A stretch of DNA of 64,000 nt, from assembly GCA_015061805.1 (NCBI GenBank), contig SUVV01000004.1, positions 62,001-126,000 of the forward strand, given 5' to 3'. Shown one piece after another: positions 25,815 through 33,823 of the stretch. The notes below the pieces were generated by a model that was not told the DNA's origin, searched no databases, and worked only from the letters and a program-made list of their open reading frames with translations. Source of the DNA: Lentisphaerota bacterium (GTDB lineage: Bacteria; Verrucomicrobiota; Lentisphaeria; Victivallales; Victivallaceae). Numbering within the stretch: the first letter of the stretch is position 1; the number at the start of each line of letters is the position of its first letter. A program made the position numbers and the translations under genes.

Positions 25815-26618
25815 TTACAACTCAACCGTCCGGAAAGTGAATTTCCGGGCGGTTTTTTCATATTCGATCTCCATCATCGTTCCGTTACGGGTGACAGAAC
25901 CGGAGATACATTCACCGCGTCCGGATTCATCCACCCGGAGCGAAGGTTTGTGAACATGGCCGCAAAGCACCAGATCAAGCTGTTTGCTTTCCAACAGTGA
26001 AATGACCGGTTTCTGACCGAAGAGCCGGTGACGGATGCGGAGGATCGGATGATCTTCATACATGGGATAGTGAGTTACCAGTATTTTCGGCACATCCGGA
26101 GAATTTGCACATTTTTCCGCAATAAAATCCCGGTTTTCCGATTTCAGAAATCCCCAGGAACAGAGCAGATTGGACGGCGCGCTGGTGTTGACGATCAGAA
26201 ATTCAACTCCGTCAAAAACAACACTGGACGGCAGAGTATCAAAGGTGTAACGGCCGCAGGAAAGATATTCGACCGCATGTTTCACCGCTGCCACACATTG
26301 AGGACGGGTAACGTAACAATCGTGATTGCCCGGAGTGTAGAGCAACGGAATATCGGAATCACGCAGCGGTTTGAGGATTTCCAGGACCCGGGCGAATTCT
26401 CCCGGCTGACCGGCGCTGGTGAGATCTCCGGTGCAGACCGCGACATCCGGTCTGGTATCAAGAATGTATTCCACTGCACTCTGCAATTTGGAAAGGTCAT
26501 GCCGGAAGCGCCGCCGGAAACGGTAATTGAACACCCCAACCCAGCGCTTGTCAAAATATGCCATCCAATCCTCGGCACCTCCGCCGCCGTGAGGATCAGA
26601 AAAATGTATGATCTTCAT
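25815..26618 (-). CDS. Calcineurin-like metallophosphoesterase
   Basis: A 267-residue cytoplasmic phosphoesterase with all metal-binding motifs: DPH (8-10), GDLTS, GNHDC, THYPMYED and GHVHKP. This is the layout of the Icc/cAMP phosphodiesterase-like group; the substrate cannot be told. No signal peptide. It is convergent with the ECF operon and monocistronic. Confidence 0.9.
   Translation of the reverse strand: MKIIHFSDPHGGGGAEDWMAYFDKRWVGVFNYRFRRRFRHDLSKLQSAVEYILDTRPDVAVCTGDLTSAGQPGEFARVLEILKPLRDSDIPLLYTPGNHDCYVTRPQCVAAVKHAVEYLSCGRYTFDTLPSSVVFDGVEFLIVNTSAPSNLLCSWGFLKSENRDFIAEKCANSPDVPKILVTHYPMYEDHPILRIRHRLFGQKPVISLLESKQLDLVLCGHVHKPSLRVDESGRGECISGSVTRNGTMMEIEYEKTARKFTFRTVEL
25824..25858 (+). 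terminator. Intrinsic terminator of the ECF operon
   Basis: Arms AACCGTCCGGAAA (25824-25836) and TTTCCGGGCGGTT (25842-25854), 5-base loop, followed by a T-run to 25858. It lies inside the 3' end of the convergent metallophosphoesterase gene. Confidence 0.85.
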
Positions 26619-26684
26619 AAGACTCCATATTGTTGGTCATCGGCTAAATATAACCGATAAAACACGGATTGTCAAGTTTTTGAT

Positions 26685-26713
26685 TTGCAATTTGCTGTTT
26701 TATGATGTATATT
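26685..26713 (+). promoter_or_regulatory. argD-argF-mntP promoter
   Basis: TTGCAA (26685-26690), 17-base spacer, TATATT (26708-26713). It predicts a leader of about 65 bases. No arginine-repressor box was recognised. Confidence 0.65.
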
Positions 26714-26786
26714 AATCTTTTCCAAAGTATGATCCGGAAAGACCGGATCGGGCAACTAAAATATTTGATGGAGTTAAACTTGTAAA

Positions 26787-27992
26787 ATGGGCAAACTTTT
26801 TGACGAGACAAATGAGAAATTTTCCCGGTATGTGGTTCCTACCTATGCCCCGGGCAAACTGTTTGTGCGCGGCGAAGGTGCCAGACTCTGGGATGATGAA
26901 GGTGCGGAATATCTCGATTTCGCTTCCGGTATCTCCGTCTGCAACCTCGGACACTGCAACGATCGCGTCAGCCGCGCTATCGAAGAGCAGTGCCGACGAT
27001 TGGTCCATATCTCCAATCTCTATATGAATGAACTCATGCCCCGCCTCGCAGAGAAACTGGTGACCGCTTCCGGCATCGATGATGCCATGGTCTTCTTTGC
27101 CAACTCCGGCGCCGAAGCCAACGAAGGCATGATCAAACTCGCCCGTAAATACGGCAACCAGACCGGCAGAAACACCATTGTCAGTATGGACAACAGTTTC
27201 CACGGCAGAACTCTGGCGACCCTTGCGGCGACCGGCAGAGCCAAGTACCGCAAAGGATTTGAACCGGATATGCCCGGATTCAAACAGGTCCCATTCAACG
27301 ATTTTGAAGCGTTGGAAAAGGCGGTCACTCCTGATGTTTGCGCTGTCATGCTGGAGATGGTTCAGGGCGAAGGCGGCATCTATCCCGCCGATGTCGAGTA
27401 CCTGAAAAAAGTCCGCGAACTCTGCGATAAAAAAGATATCCTCATGCTCTGCGACGAAGTTCAGTGCGGCATGGGCCGTTTGGGAACCCGTTTTGCTTTC
27501 CAAAGTTTCGGAGTTGTCCCGGATGCGATCTCCATGGCAAAGGCGATTGCCAACGGTATGCCGATGGGCGGATTCATGGCGCGTAAAAAATTCGCGGAAC
27601 TGCTGGTCGTCGGTACTCATGCCAGCACCTTCGGCGGTACTCCGCTTGCCTGTGCCGCCGCGCTTGCCGTGCAGGAGGCTTTCGATAAAGACGGCATTCT
27701 GGAAAACACCGTTGAAGTCGGCAATTACATCATGGAAAAACTTGCCGGATTCGTCGGCAAATATGATTTCGTCAAGGGTGTCCGGGGCAAAGGTCTGATG
27801 ATCGGACTGGTGCTCGACCGCCCCGCCGGTCCCCTCGCCGGAATACTGATGAAAAAACAATTGATCGTCCTGACTGCCGGAGAAACAGTTCTCCGCCTGC
27901 TCCCGCCACTGACTGTAACCAAAGCCGATGCCGATATCGCCATTGCCAGGATCGGCGAAGCACTTGAAGAATTCGCAAAGGAACAAAAATGA
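26787..27992 (+). CDS. argD: Acetylornithine aminotransferase
   Basis: PLP enzyme of arginine synthesis converting N-acetylglutamate semialdehyde to N-acetylornithine. The class-III aminotransferase pattern is complete: FFANSGAEANEGMIKLAR, SFHGRT, the LMLCDEVQCGMGR Asp, the PLP Lys in AISMAKAIANGMPMGG and HASTFGGTPLACAAA. Length 401. The stop overlaps the argF start (ATGA). Confidence 0.95.
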   Translation: MGKLFDETNEKFSRYVVPTYAPGKLFVRGEGARLWDDEGAEYLDFASGISVCNLGHCNDRVSRAIEEQCRRLVHISNLYMNELMPRLAEKLVTASGIDDAMVFFANSGAEANEGMIKLARKYGNQTGRNTIVSMDNSFHGRTLATLAATGRAKYRKGFEPDMPGFKQVPFNDFEALEKAVTPDVCAVMLEMVQGEGGIYPADVEYLKKVRELCDKKDILMLCDEVQCGMGRLGTRFAFQSFGVVPDAISMAKAIANGMPMGGFMARKKFAELLVVGTHASTFGGTPLACAAALAVQEAFDKDGILENTVEVGNYIMEKLAGFVGKYDFVKGVRGKGLMIGLVLDRPAGPLAGILMKKQLIVLTAGETVLRLLPPLTVTKADADIAIARIGEALEEFAKEQK

Positions 27993-28894
27993 AAAAAGAT
28001 CTGCTTACACTTCAGGATATCACCAGAGATGATCTGGAAAAAATCTTCGAACTTTCGCTCAAACTCAAAAATGAACGCGGCAAAGTCGCTTTCAAACCAC
28101 TCGCCGAAAAAAGCGTCGGTCTGGTCTTTGCCAAGTCTTCCACCCGTACCCGCATCTCCTTTGAGGTCGGGGTCAGCGAACTCGGCGGCAACCCCCTCTA
28201 TCTCGATCAGGGCAAAATGCAGGTCGGCCGCGGCGAAACTGTCGCCGATACCGCCAACGTTCTGAGCCGTTACCTGCACGGTATCGTCATCCGTACCTTT
28301 GAACACAGCGAAGTCGAAGAACTCGCCAGAGTCGCCAAATGTCCGGTAATCAACGCTCTTACCAATGACTTCCATCCCTGCCAGCTGCTGGCTGATTTGC
28401 TGACTATCAAGGAATATTCCGGCAAAGTCGACAAATCCATCCGCATGGCATTCTATGGTGACGGCAGAAGCAACATGGCCAACTCCTGTATCCTCGCCGC
28501 CAAACTTACCGGTATGGAACTGGTCATCGCCGCACCCGAACAGGAGGCTCCGCGTACCGACCTTATCGGCGATGCAAAGAATATCATCTGGGAATCCGAT
28601 CCGGTCAAGGCCGCGGAAGGTGTCGATTACTTCTACACCGACGTCTGGGTCAGCATGGGATTTGAAGAAGAACGCGCCCGCCGCATGGAAATCTTCCGTC
28701 CCTATCAGGTCACTTCCGCACTCTTTGACAAGGCGAAAAAGGATGCTAAATTCCTCCACTGCCTGCCCGCGCACCGCGGCGAAGAGGTCGCTGCCGATGT
28801 GATGGATGACCCGAAACGCTCCATCGTCTTTGATGAGGCGGAAAACCGTCTCCACGTCCAGAAAGCGGTCATGACGATGCTGATGGGAGAATAA
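27989..28894 (+). CDS. argF: Ornithine carbamoyltransferase
   Basis: Makes citrulline from ornithine and carbamoyl phosphate. Motifs are STRTR near residue 50 (carbamoyl-phosphate binding), HPCQLLADLLT, the ornithine-loop region DVWVSMGFEEE and HCLPAHRG with the catalytic Cys. Length 301 is normal. Translationally coupled to argD; mntP follows after five bases. Confidence 0.96.
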   Translation: MKKDLLTLQDITRDDLEKIFELSLKLKNERGKVAFKPLAEKSVGLVFAKSSTRTRISFEVGVSELGGNPLYLDQGKMQVGRGETVADTANVLSRYLHGIVIRTFEHSEVEELARVAKCPVINALTNDFHPCQLLADLLTIKEYSGKVDKSIRMAFYGDGRSNMANSCILAAKLTGMELVIAAPEQEAPRTDLIGDAKNIIWESDPVKAAEGVDYFYTDVWVSMGFEEERARRMEIFRPYQVTSALFDKAKKDAKFLHCLPAHRGEEVAADVMDDPKRSIVFDEAENRLHVQKAVMTMLMGE

Positions 28895-28899
28895 CTTCC

Positions 28900-29478
28900 A
28901 TGGCGTTGCTTGAGATTCTGCTGATCTCATTCGGTGTATCGATTGATGCATTTGCCGTATCGACCAGTGGAAGTTTGTGCAAACCGTTTCTTCCGCGCCG
29001 GATTCAAGCTTTGAATGCGGCGCTTTTCTTTGGTATTTTCCAATTCATCATGCCGGTCATCGGCTTTTTCCTTGCCGGACTGGCGATGGATCTGGTTCGC
29101 AGTATCGACCACTATGTGGCATTTGCCCTGCTGGGATTTGTCGGCGGCAAAATGATTTACGAAGCCGTTGCCGGAGACGATGATGATCTCTGCTGCAAAA
29201 CCGGCAGCGACTTTTTTGCTGTAAAAAACCTTTTTGTCCCGGCAACAGCGACCAGTCTGGATGCCCTCGCCGTAGGTGCCGGATTTGCCTTTTCCGGCAG
29301 AACACTGTGGCTTCCGGCAGCAAGCATGGGAATTATTACGGCGGCAGTTTCGGCTTTCGGCGTTATGCTGGGCAGCCGTCTGCGGAATCTGATTCCGCAG
29401 AAATATCTGACTGCCGCAGGCGGCGCCGCTATCATTATCATCGGCGCAAAAATCCTGATCACCGACCTCTTCTTTTAA
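28900..29478 (+). CDS. mntP: MntP-type manganese efflux pump
   Basis: A six-helix membrane protein of 192 residues. The two inverted halves each carry the conserved membrane Asp: SIDAFAVS near residue 16 and TSLDALAVGAGFAFS near 125. This is the MntP/YebN family that exports Mn(II). It is at the end of the arginine operon with no separate promoter or yybP-type riboswitch seen; the link with arginine synthesis is probably only positional. Confidence 0.9.
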   Translation: MALLEILLISFGVSIDAFAVSTSGSLCKPFLPRRIQALNAALFFGIFQFIMPVIGFFLAGLAMDLVRSIDHYVAFALLGFVGGKMIYEAVAGDDDDLCCKTGSDFFAVKNLFVPATATSLDALAVGAGFAFSGRTLWLPAASMGIITAAVSAFGVMLGSRLRNLIPQKYLTAAGGAAIIIIGAKILITDLFF

Positions 29479-29484
29479 GATTGT

Positions 29485-29644
29485 ATTGTGGGGAGGGGAA
29501 AAACCTTTTTTCACGAGAAAAAATGTTTTTCCCCTCCCCACACCCCACCCCTTTTCGAAAAAAGCGGGGTATGTTGCCGCTCCGTTGTCGCGGCAAGACT
29601 ATAAATTTATCATATCATTACTCGCGTAAGCGAGCGCTTCATGC
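29485..29644. repeat. Hairpin-rich interspersed repeat, copy 1
   Basis: Starts six bases after mntP. A perfect 17-base inverted repeat GTGGGGAGGGGAAAAAC (29488-29504) pairs with 29525-29541. Then come CACCCCACCCCTTTTCG, an AAAATTTATCAT-type AT stretch, CTCGC-loop-GCGAG and the GCTTCAT tail ending at the metW stop. Copies at 38722 and 39003 share these blocks. It fills the convergent space between mntP and metW and may end both transcripts. Confidence 0.85.
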
Positions 29645-30262
29645 CTACTTTGCTTCGAGGATAAAGACGCACACCGTAGCAAAAATATTGGGCATCAACC
29701 GGGTCAACCGGGGATAACGTCCGGGGATCGGATACTCTTCCAGAATGGTGATCTCCAACTGCCTGCACAATTCACGGAAATCGTTGAGCGTGCAAAAATG
29801 GATATTGGGCGTATCATACCACTGGAAAGGCATCTGGGTACTGCGCGGCATTTTGCCGCCGAATGCGACCTGCGCACGACAGCGCCAATGACCGAAGTTG
29901 ATAACACTTACCGCCGCGCGCTTACCGACCTTGACGATCTCTTTGAGCAACAGATCCGGACGGCGGGTCTCCTGAAGCGTATGACTCAATACCGCAAGAT
30001 CAAATGATTTCGGCGGAATATAGTTCAACTCATCATTGAGGTCACGCTGGATCACCGGAACTCCGTTACCGATACAGCGGACAATGGAATCCTGATCGAT
30101 TTCAACGCCCAGCACCTGAGCTTTGTGATCGTTTTTCAGTTTACGCAGAAAAAGTCCATCACCACAGCCGAGGTCGAGAACCTTATCGCCCGGATTTACA
30201 AAGCGGGCGATCACATCGAGATCATGACGCCGCTGGGGATCGAGAAATTGACGTTTATTCAT
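29645..30262 (-). CDS. metW: MetW, methionine biosynthesis methyltransferase-like protein
   Basis: A 205-residue SAM-methyltransferase-fold protein that partners MetX in many bacteria. The SAM motif is KVLDLGCGDGLFLR near residue 28. The family blocks VIQRDLN, FDLAVLSHTLQETRRPD and VINFGHWRCRAQVAFGGKMP are present. The start at 30262 was chosen because the longer reading from 30409 overlaps metX and lacks similarity. It overlaps the metX 3' end by eight bases. Confidence 0.93.
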   Translation of the reverse strand: MNKRQFLDPQRRHDLDVIARFVNPGDKVLDLGCGDGLFLRKLKNDHKAQVLGVEIDQDSIVRCIGNGVPVIQRDLNDELNYIPPKSFDLAVLSHTLQETRRPDLLLKEIVKVGKRAAVSVINFGHWRCRAQVAFGGKMPRSTQMPFQWYDTPNIHFCTLNDFRELCRQLEITILEEYPIPGRYPRLTRLMPNIFATVCVFILEAK

Positions 30263-31406
30263 GGTTTCGTGCCTCCTGACGGTAGTGGAGAAAATCCCGG
30301 ACCATTCTGCCGAGAGTATCGACTTCAAGCAGGAAGGCATCGTGACCGTATCCGGACTTGATTTCACAGAAAGAGACCTCTTTCCCATTGTGGAGCAGAG
30401 CGTCAACAATCTTGCGGGACTGTTCTGTCGGGAAAAGCCAGTCGCTGGAGAAAGAGACCACCAGCGCAGCGGATTTCACTCGGGCAAAGGTGGCGTTCAA
30501 ATCGCCGCCGTGTTTGGCGGTGACATCGAAATAGTCGGTTGCCCGGGTGATATAGAGATAACTGTTGGCATCGAAGCGTTCGACGAAGCGCTGCCCCTGA
30601 TACTGCAGATAACTTTCCACAGCGAAATCAAAGTCAAATTTGAAATCGAATTCCGCTTTATCCTGAAGAGTTCTGCCGAACTTCCTGCCGAGAGATTCTT
30701 CGGACAAGTAGGTTATATGAGCCAGCATCCGCGCCGCCGCCAGACCGTGATCCGGCGGCATATCCGGAGTATAATCGCCGTTTTTCCAATTGGGGTCGGC
30801 TTTGATCGCTTCCCGGGCTACCCAGTCAAAGGCGATATTCTGCGGAGTAAAACTGCTGGCAGTCGCAATCGGAATGAAACAATCCATCGCATCCGGATAA
30901 TCCACCGCCCACTGAAGAACCTGCATACCGCCCATCGAACCGCCGAGAACCGCCAGCAATTTCTTAATACCGAGGTGTTCGACCAGACGTTTCTGGGCGC
31001 GAACCATATCCGCAACGGTAATGACCGGGAAATTGGTATTATAAGGTTTTCCGGTGTCAGGGTCAATGGACTGCGGCCCGGTAGAACCGGAACAACCACC
31101 GATAATATTGGAACAGATCACAAAATATTTATTGGTATCAACCGCTTTTCCGGGACCGATCATCTCATCCCACCACCCCGGCTTTTTATCTTCCGGGGTA
31201 TGGCGGCCGCAGACATGGGCATCACCGGTCAGAGCATGAGTCACCAGAACTGCGTTGGAAGCATCGGCATTGAGAGTTCCGGCAGTTTCATAACGGATGT
31301 TGACATTTTTGAGTTCCCGGCCGCAATCAAGAGGAAGCGGCGACTCCAGTTTGTAATCTTTCGGGACTGTAATAAAAACCCCGGAGTTGTTCAGGTCAGT
31401 TTCGAT
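30255..31406 (-). CDS. metX: Homoserine O-acetyltransferase with an apparent ATC start
   Basis: Acylates homoserine for methionine synthesis. Alpha/beta hydrolase fold with nucleophile S157 (GGSMGG), catalytic Asp in FSSDWLF and His in GYGHDAFL. Conserved N-terminal sequence (RYETAGTLNADASNAVLVTHALTG) lies upstream of the first ATG/GTG/TTG-type codon, GTG at 31244. An in-frame TGA lies four codons before the ATC at 31406 and no standard start lies between it and 31244. GAGGTGAT, matching the anti-Shine-Dalgarno sequence over eight bases, is three bases before that ATC. The resulting 383 residues are the normal length. Operon with metW. Confidence 0.9.
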   Translation of the reverse strand: METDLNNSGVFITVPKDYKLESPLPLDCGRELKNVNIRYETAGTLNADASNAVLVTHALTGDAHVCGRHTPEDKKPGWWDEMIGPGKAVDTNKYFVICSNIIGGCSGSTGPQSIDPDTGKPYNTNFPVITVADMVRAQKRLVEHLGIKKLLAVLGGSMGGMQVLQWAVDYPDAMDCFIPIATASSFTPQNIAFDWVAREAIKADPNWKNGDYTPDMPPDHGLAAARMLAHITYLSEESLGRKFGRTLQDKAEFDFKFDFDFAVESYLQYQGQRFVERFDANSYLYITRATDYFDVTAKHGGDLNATFARVKSAALVVSFSSDWLFPTEQSRKIVDALLHNGKEVSFCEIKSGYGHDAFLLEVDTLGRMVRDFLHYRQEARNHE

Positions 31407-31444
31407 TTTATCACCTCATGTTTAATATATCATATCAGAAATAT

Positions 31445-31472
31445 AATATAGCACACAAAATTGCCTTTTCAA
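31445..31472 (-). promoter_or_regulatory. metX-metW promoter
   Basis: On the minus strand TTGAAA (31472-31467), 16-base spacer, TATATT (31450-31445) followed by ATATTT. The predicted leader is only about 30 bases, so no SAM riboswitch fits. Confidence 0.7.
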
Positions 31473-31542
31473 GTATCTCAAGCACGGCGATCCCGGAAGA
31501 CGGGAAAAGATAACTTCGCGGTAGACAGCAAGTTATATACAA

Positions 31543-31577
31543 AACGGGACTGCCGCAAAAATTCGCAGCAGCCCCGC
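31543..31577 (-). terminator. Intrinsic terminator after the SGNH hydrolase gene
   Basis: On the minus strand GGGGCTGCTGC pairs (with G-U pairs) with GCGGCAGTCCC and is followed by GTTTTG. It lies 17 bases beyond the stop codon. Confidence 0.65.
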
Positions 31578-31593
31578 ACTGTCATGAGTTGGA

Positions 31594-32427
31594 TTATTTT
31601 CCGTATTTTTCAAAATAGGGAAGCAGAGATTCGCCCCAGATGGCGTAGGACTTGGACACTCTGGGATGGAGCAGGTCGGGCATCACGCTCTTTTCCAGGA
31701 TACCTTCGGGGGTAAGGAATTTCTGACGGATGTCAACCCAGATGACATCTTTGCCGTCGCAGAGTTTGGCGATTTCGGCATTGGCCTTGTCGTTCTTGAT
31801 GCGGCGGGCATCGGAGTTGTCTTTGCCGCGCGGGAAGATGGCATAAAGCAGGATCTTGGCTTCCGGATAACGCTTACGGACTTCTTCGACGATGCTCTTG
31901 ACACCGGCGGCAGTTGCCTGATAACGGTCACGGTTGTTGGTTCCGATCATAATGGTGACCAACTGCGGCTTGATAAGTTCAAGAATACCGCTTTTTTGGA
32001 TGATCCAGAGGGTGTGCTGGGTACGGTCGCCGCCGCATCCGACATTGAGAACGCCATAGGGATCAAGATATTTTTTCTTGGCAGCGGCAGCGGGTTTGTA
32101 TTCCCACTGATGGGTGATGGAATCGCCGAGCATAAGGATTTTGATTTTATCTTTATTGGCTTCAGCATACGCTTTCTTTTCCAGATGGCGTTTGGCATGG
32201 CGCTTATACTGAACGGGGGTAGTGGCAACCTTGATTTCCTGTTCCAGAGTCCTTTTTTTGGCCGGTTGCTTTGCGGCTTTTTTCGCTTTGGCTTTTTTCG
32301 CTTTTTTCGCAGGCTTCGCAGCGGTTTCGGCTTTGGCAGTAGCGCCGGTGGCAGCGTCATCCGCAAAGACCGGAGAAACACCGATCAGTGCAGCCAGCAT
32401 CAGGGTGAAGATGTTTGACAATTTCAT
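31594..32427 (-). CDS. Secreted SGNH/GDSL-family hydrolase with Lys/Ala-rich linker
   Basis: A 277-residue exported esterase-like protein. Signal peptide 1-22 (ending PVFA). A low-complexity Lys/Ala segment follows (about 30-60, with repeated KKAKKA), perhaps binding an acidic polymer or the cell surface. The SGNH domain has S103 in GDSIT, Gly in VLNVGCGGDRTQ, Asn in GTNNRD and the final DLLHP with catalytic Asp/His. The order matches PAF-acetylhydrolase-like or carbohydrate esterases; the substrate is unknown. ATG at 32427 chosen for its GGAAA ribosome site and signal peptide. Confidence 0.88.
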   Translation of the reverse strand: MKLSNIFTLMLAALIGVSPVFADDAATGATAKAETAAKPAKKAKKAKAKKAAKQPAKKRTLEQEIKVATTPVQYKRHAKRHLEKKAYAEANKDKIKILMLGDSITHQWEYKPAAAAKKKYLDPYGVLNVGCGGDRTQHTLWIIQKSGILELIKPQLVTIMIGTNNRDRYQATAAGVKSIVEEVRKRYPEAKILLYAIFPRGKDNSDARRIKNDKANAEIAKLCDGKDVIWVDIRQKFLTPEGILEKSVMPDLLHPRVSKSYAIWGESLLPYFEKYGK

Positions 32428-32487
32428 TTTTGATTTCCTTTCGTTTAGACAAACACACCTTTTTCTTGAAAATCGGTAAACTTCTCT

Positions 32488-32516
32488 AATATACCATGAA
32501 TGCAATAATTTTGCAA
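32488..32516 (-). promoter_or_regulatory. Promoter of the SGNH hydrolase gene
   Basis: On the minus strand TTGCAA (32516-32511), 17-base spacer, TATATT (32493-32488). Confidence 0.65.
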
Positions 32517-32545
32517 ATCAGGAAAAAAACAAATATTGAACCGCA

Positions 32546-32596
32546 CAAAAAAAAGAAAGAGACCGCGGCAAAACCGGAAGTCTTGCAGCGATCTCT
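32546..32596 (-). terminator. Intrinsic terminator of fba
   Basis: On the minus strand the arms AGAGATCGCTGCAA and TTGCCGCGGTCTCT (32596-32583 and 32571-32558) are followed by TTCTTTTTTTTG. Strong stem and U-run, 26 bases after the fba stop. Confidence 0.85.
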
Positions 32597-32622
32597 GAAA
32601 GTACGTTCAGTACTGACCGTAA

Positions 32623-33600
32623 TTATTTGTCAAAGGCGTGACCGGCGGAACCCAACACTTCTTTGTTCTTACGGATGTACAGTTCTTTCAAACTGGTACG
32701 GGCGGGGCCCAGATATTTGCGGGGATCGAATTCGCCCGGCTTTTCAGTGAAGACTTTGCGGATGGCAGCGGTCATCGCCAGACGGCCGTCGGAGTCGATA
32801 TTGATTTTGCAGACAGCGCTCTTGGCAGCGGCGCGGAGCTGATCTTCGCCGATACCGATGGCATCTTTGAGTTTACCGCCGTTTTCGTTGATGATCTTGA
32901 CCAGATCCTGGGGAACGCTGGAGGAACCATGCAGAACGATGGGGAATCCGGGGATGCGCTTTTCAATTTCAGCGAGGATGTCCAGACGGATTTTGGGATC
33001 GTCGCCGGGCTTGAATTTGTAAGCACCATGGCTGGTACCGATCGCGATGGCAAGAGAATCAACACCGGTACGTTTGACGAAGTCTTCGACCTCTTCCGGA
33101 CGGGTGTAGGTGTGGGTTTCGGCTTTGACATCATCTTCAACACCGGCGAGAACACCGAGTTCACCTTCGACGGTGACATCGTGAGCGTGGGCGTATTCAA
33201 CGACCTTGCGGGTTTCGGCGATGTTTTCTTCATAGGGGAGATGGGATCCGTCGATCATGACGCTGGAGAAACCGAAATCGATGCAGCTTTTGCAGGTTTC
33301 AAAATCGGGACCGTGGTCGAGGTGAAGGACGATGGGGATGAGTTTGCCGTTGTTGATTTCTTTGGCATATTCGACAGCACCCTGAGCCATGTAGCGCAGC
33401 AGGGTCTGGTTGGCGTATTCACGGGCGCCTTTGGAAACCTGAAGAATCAGCGGGGATTCGGTTTCAACGCAGGCCTGAATGATCGCCTGAAGCTGTTCCA
33501 TGTTGTTGAAGTTGTAGGCGGGGATAGCGTAACCGCCCTTGACTGCCTTGGCGAAAAGTTCGCGGGTGTTCACCAATCCGAGGGATTTGTAATCGACCAT
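32623..33600 (-). CDS. fba: Class II fructose-bisphosphate aldolase
   Basis: Zinc-dependent glycolytic/gluconeogenic aldolase, 325 residues. Metal and substrate motifs: LHLDHGPDFETCKS near residue 93, VEGELGVLAGVEDD, GTSHGAYKF and VLHGSSSVP, then NIDSDGRLAM. AAGGAG lies eight bases before the ATG. Monocistronic, with a clear promoter and terminator. Confidence 0.96.
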   Translation of the reverse strand: MVDYKSLGLVNTRELFAKAVKGGYAIPAYNFNNMEQLQAIIQACVETESPLILQVSKGAREYANQTLLRYMAQGAVEYAKEINNGKLIPIVLHLDHGPDFETCKSCIDFGFSSVMIDGSHLPYEENIAETRKVVEYAHAHDVTVEGELGVLAGVEDDVKAETHTYTRPEEVEDFVKRTGVDSLAIAIGTSHGAYKFKPGDDPKIRLDILAEIEKRIPGFPIVLHGSSSVPQDLVKIINENGGKLKDAIGIGEDQLRAAAKSAVCKINIDSDGRLAMTAAIRKVFTEKPGEFDPRKYLGPARTSLKELYIRKNKEVLGSAGHAFDK

Positions 33601-33653
33601 TTTTTTACTCCTTGATTTTTAGTTCCGGTTATTACCGAATTTCCATATTATAT

Positions 33654-33682
33654 AATATAGCCCGCAAAGGCGGTTAATTCAA
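33654..33682 (-). promoter_or_regulatory. fba promoter
   Basis: On the minus strand TTGAAT (33682-33677), 17-base spacer, TATATT (33659-33654) extended by ATATAA. Confidence 0.75.
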
Positions 33683-33764
33683 GTCATCCCCGGCAAACTA
33701 AATGCAATTAATATCTTTCCGGAGGATGTCAAGCTGCATGGCAACTTTTCCTCATATTGCCCGA

Positions 33765-33793
33765 TTGAAAAATGGATTTTCGACCGCTATATT
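33765..33793 (+). promoter_or_regulatory. Promoter of the amber-interrupted gene
   Basis: TTGAAA (33765-33770), 17-base spacer, TATATT (33788-33793). The intact promoter and GGAGG ribosome site suggest the gene decayed recently or is still expressed. Confidence 0.65.
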
Positions 33794-33823
33794 AAATCAA
33801 GATCATTTTCCCGGAGGATCACC

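Noticed and set aside
31407-31480. SAM riboswitch before metX
   Set aside because: The predicted leader is about 30 bases, far too short.
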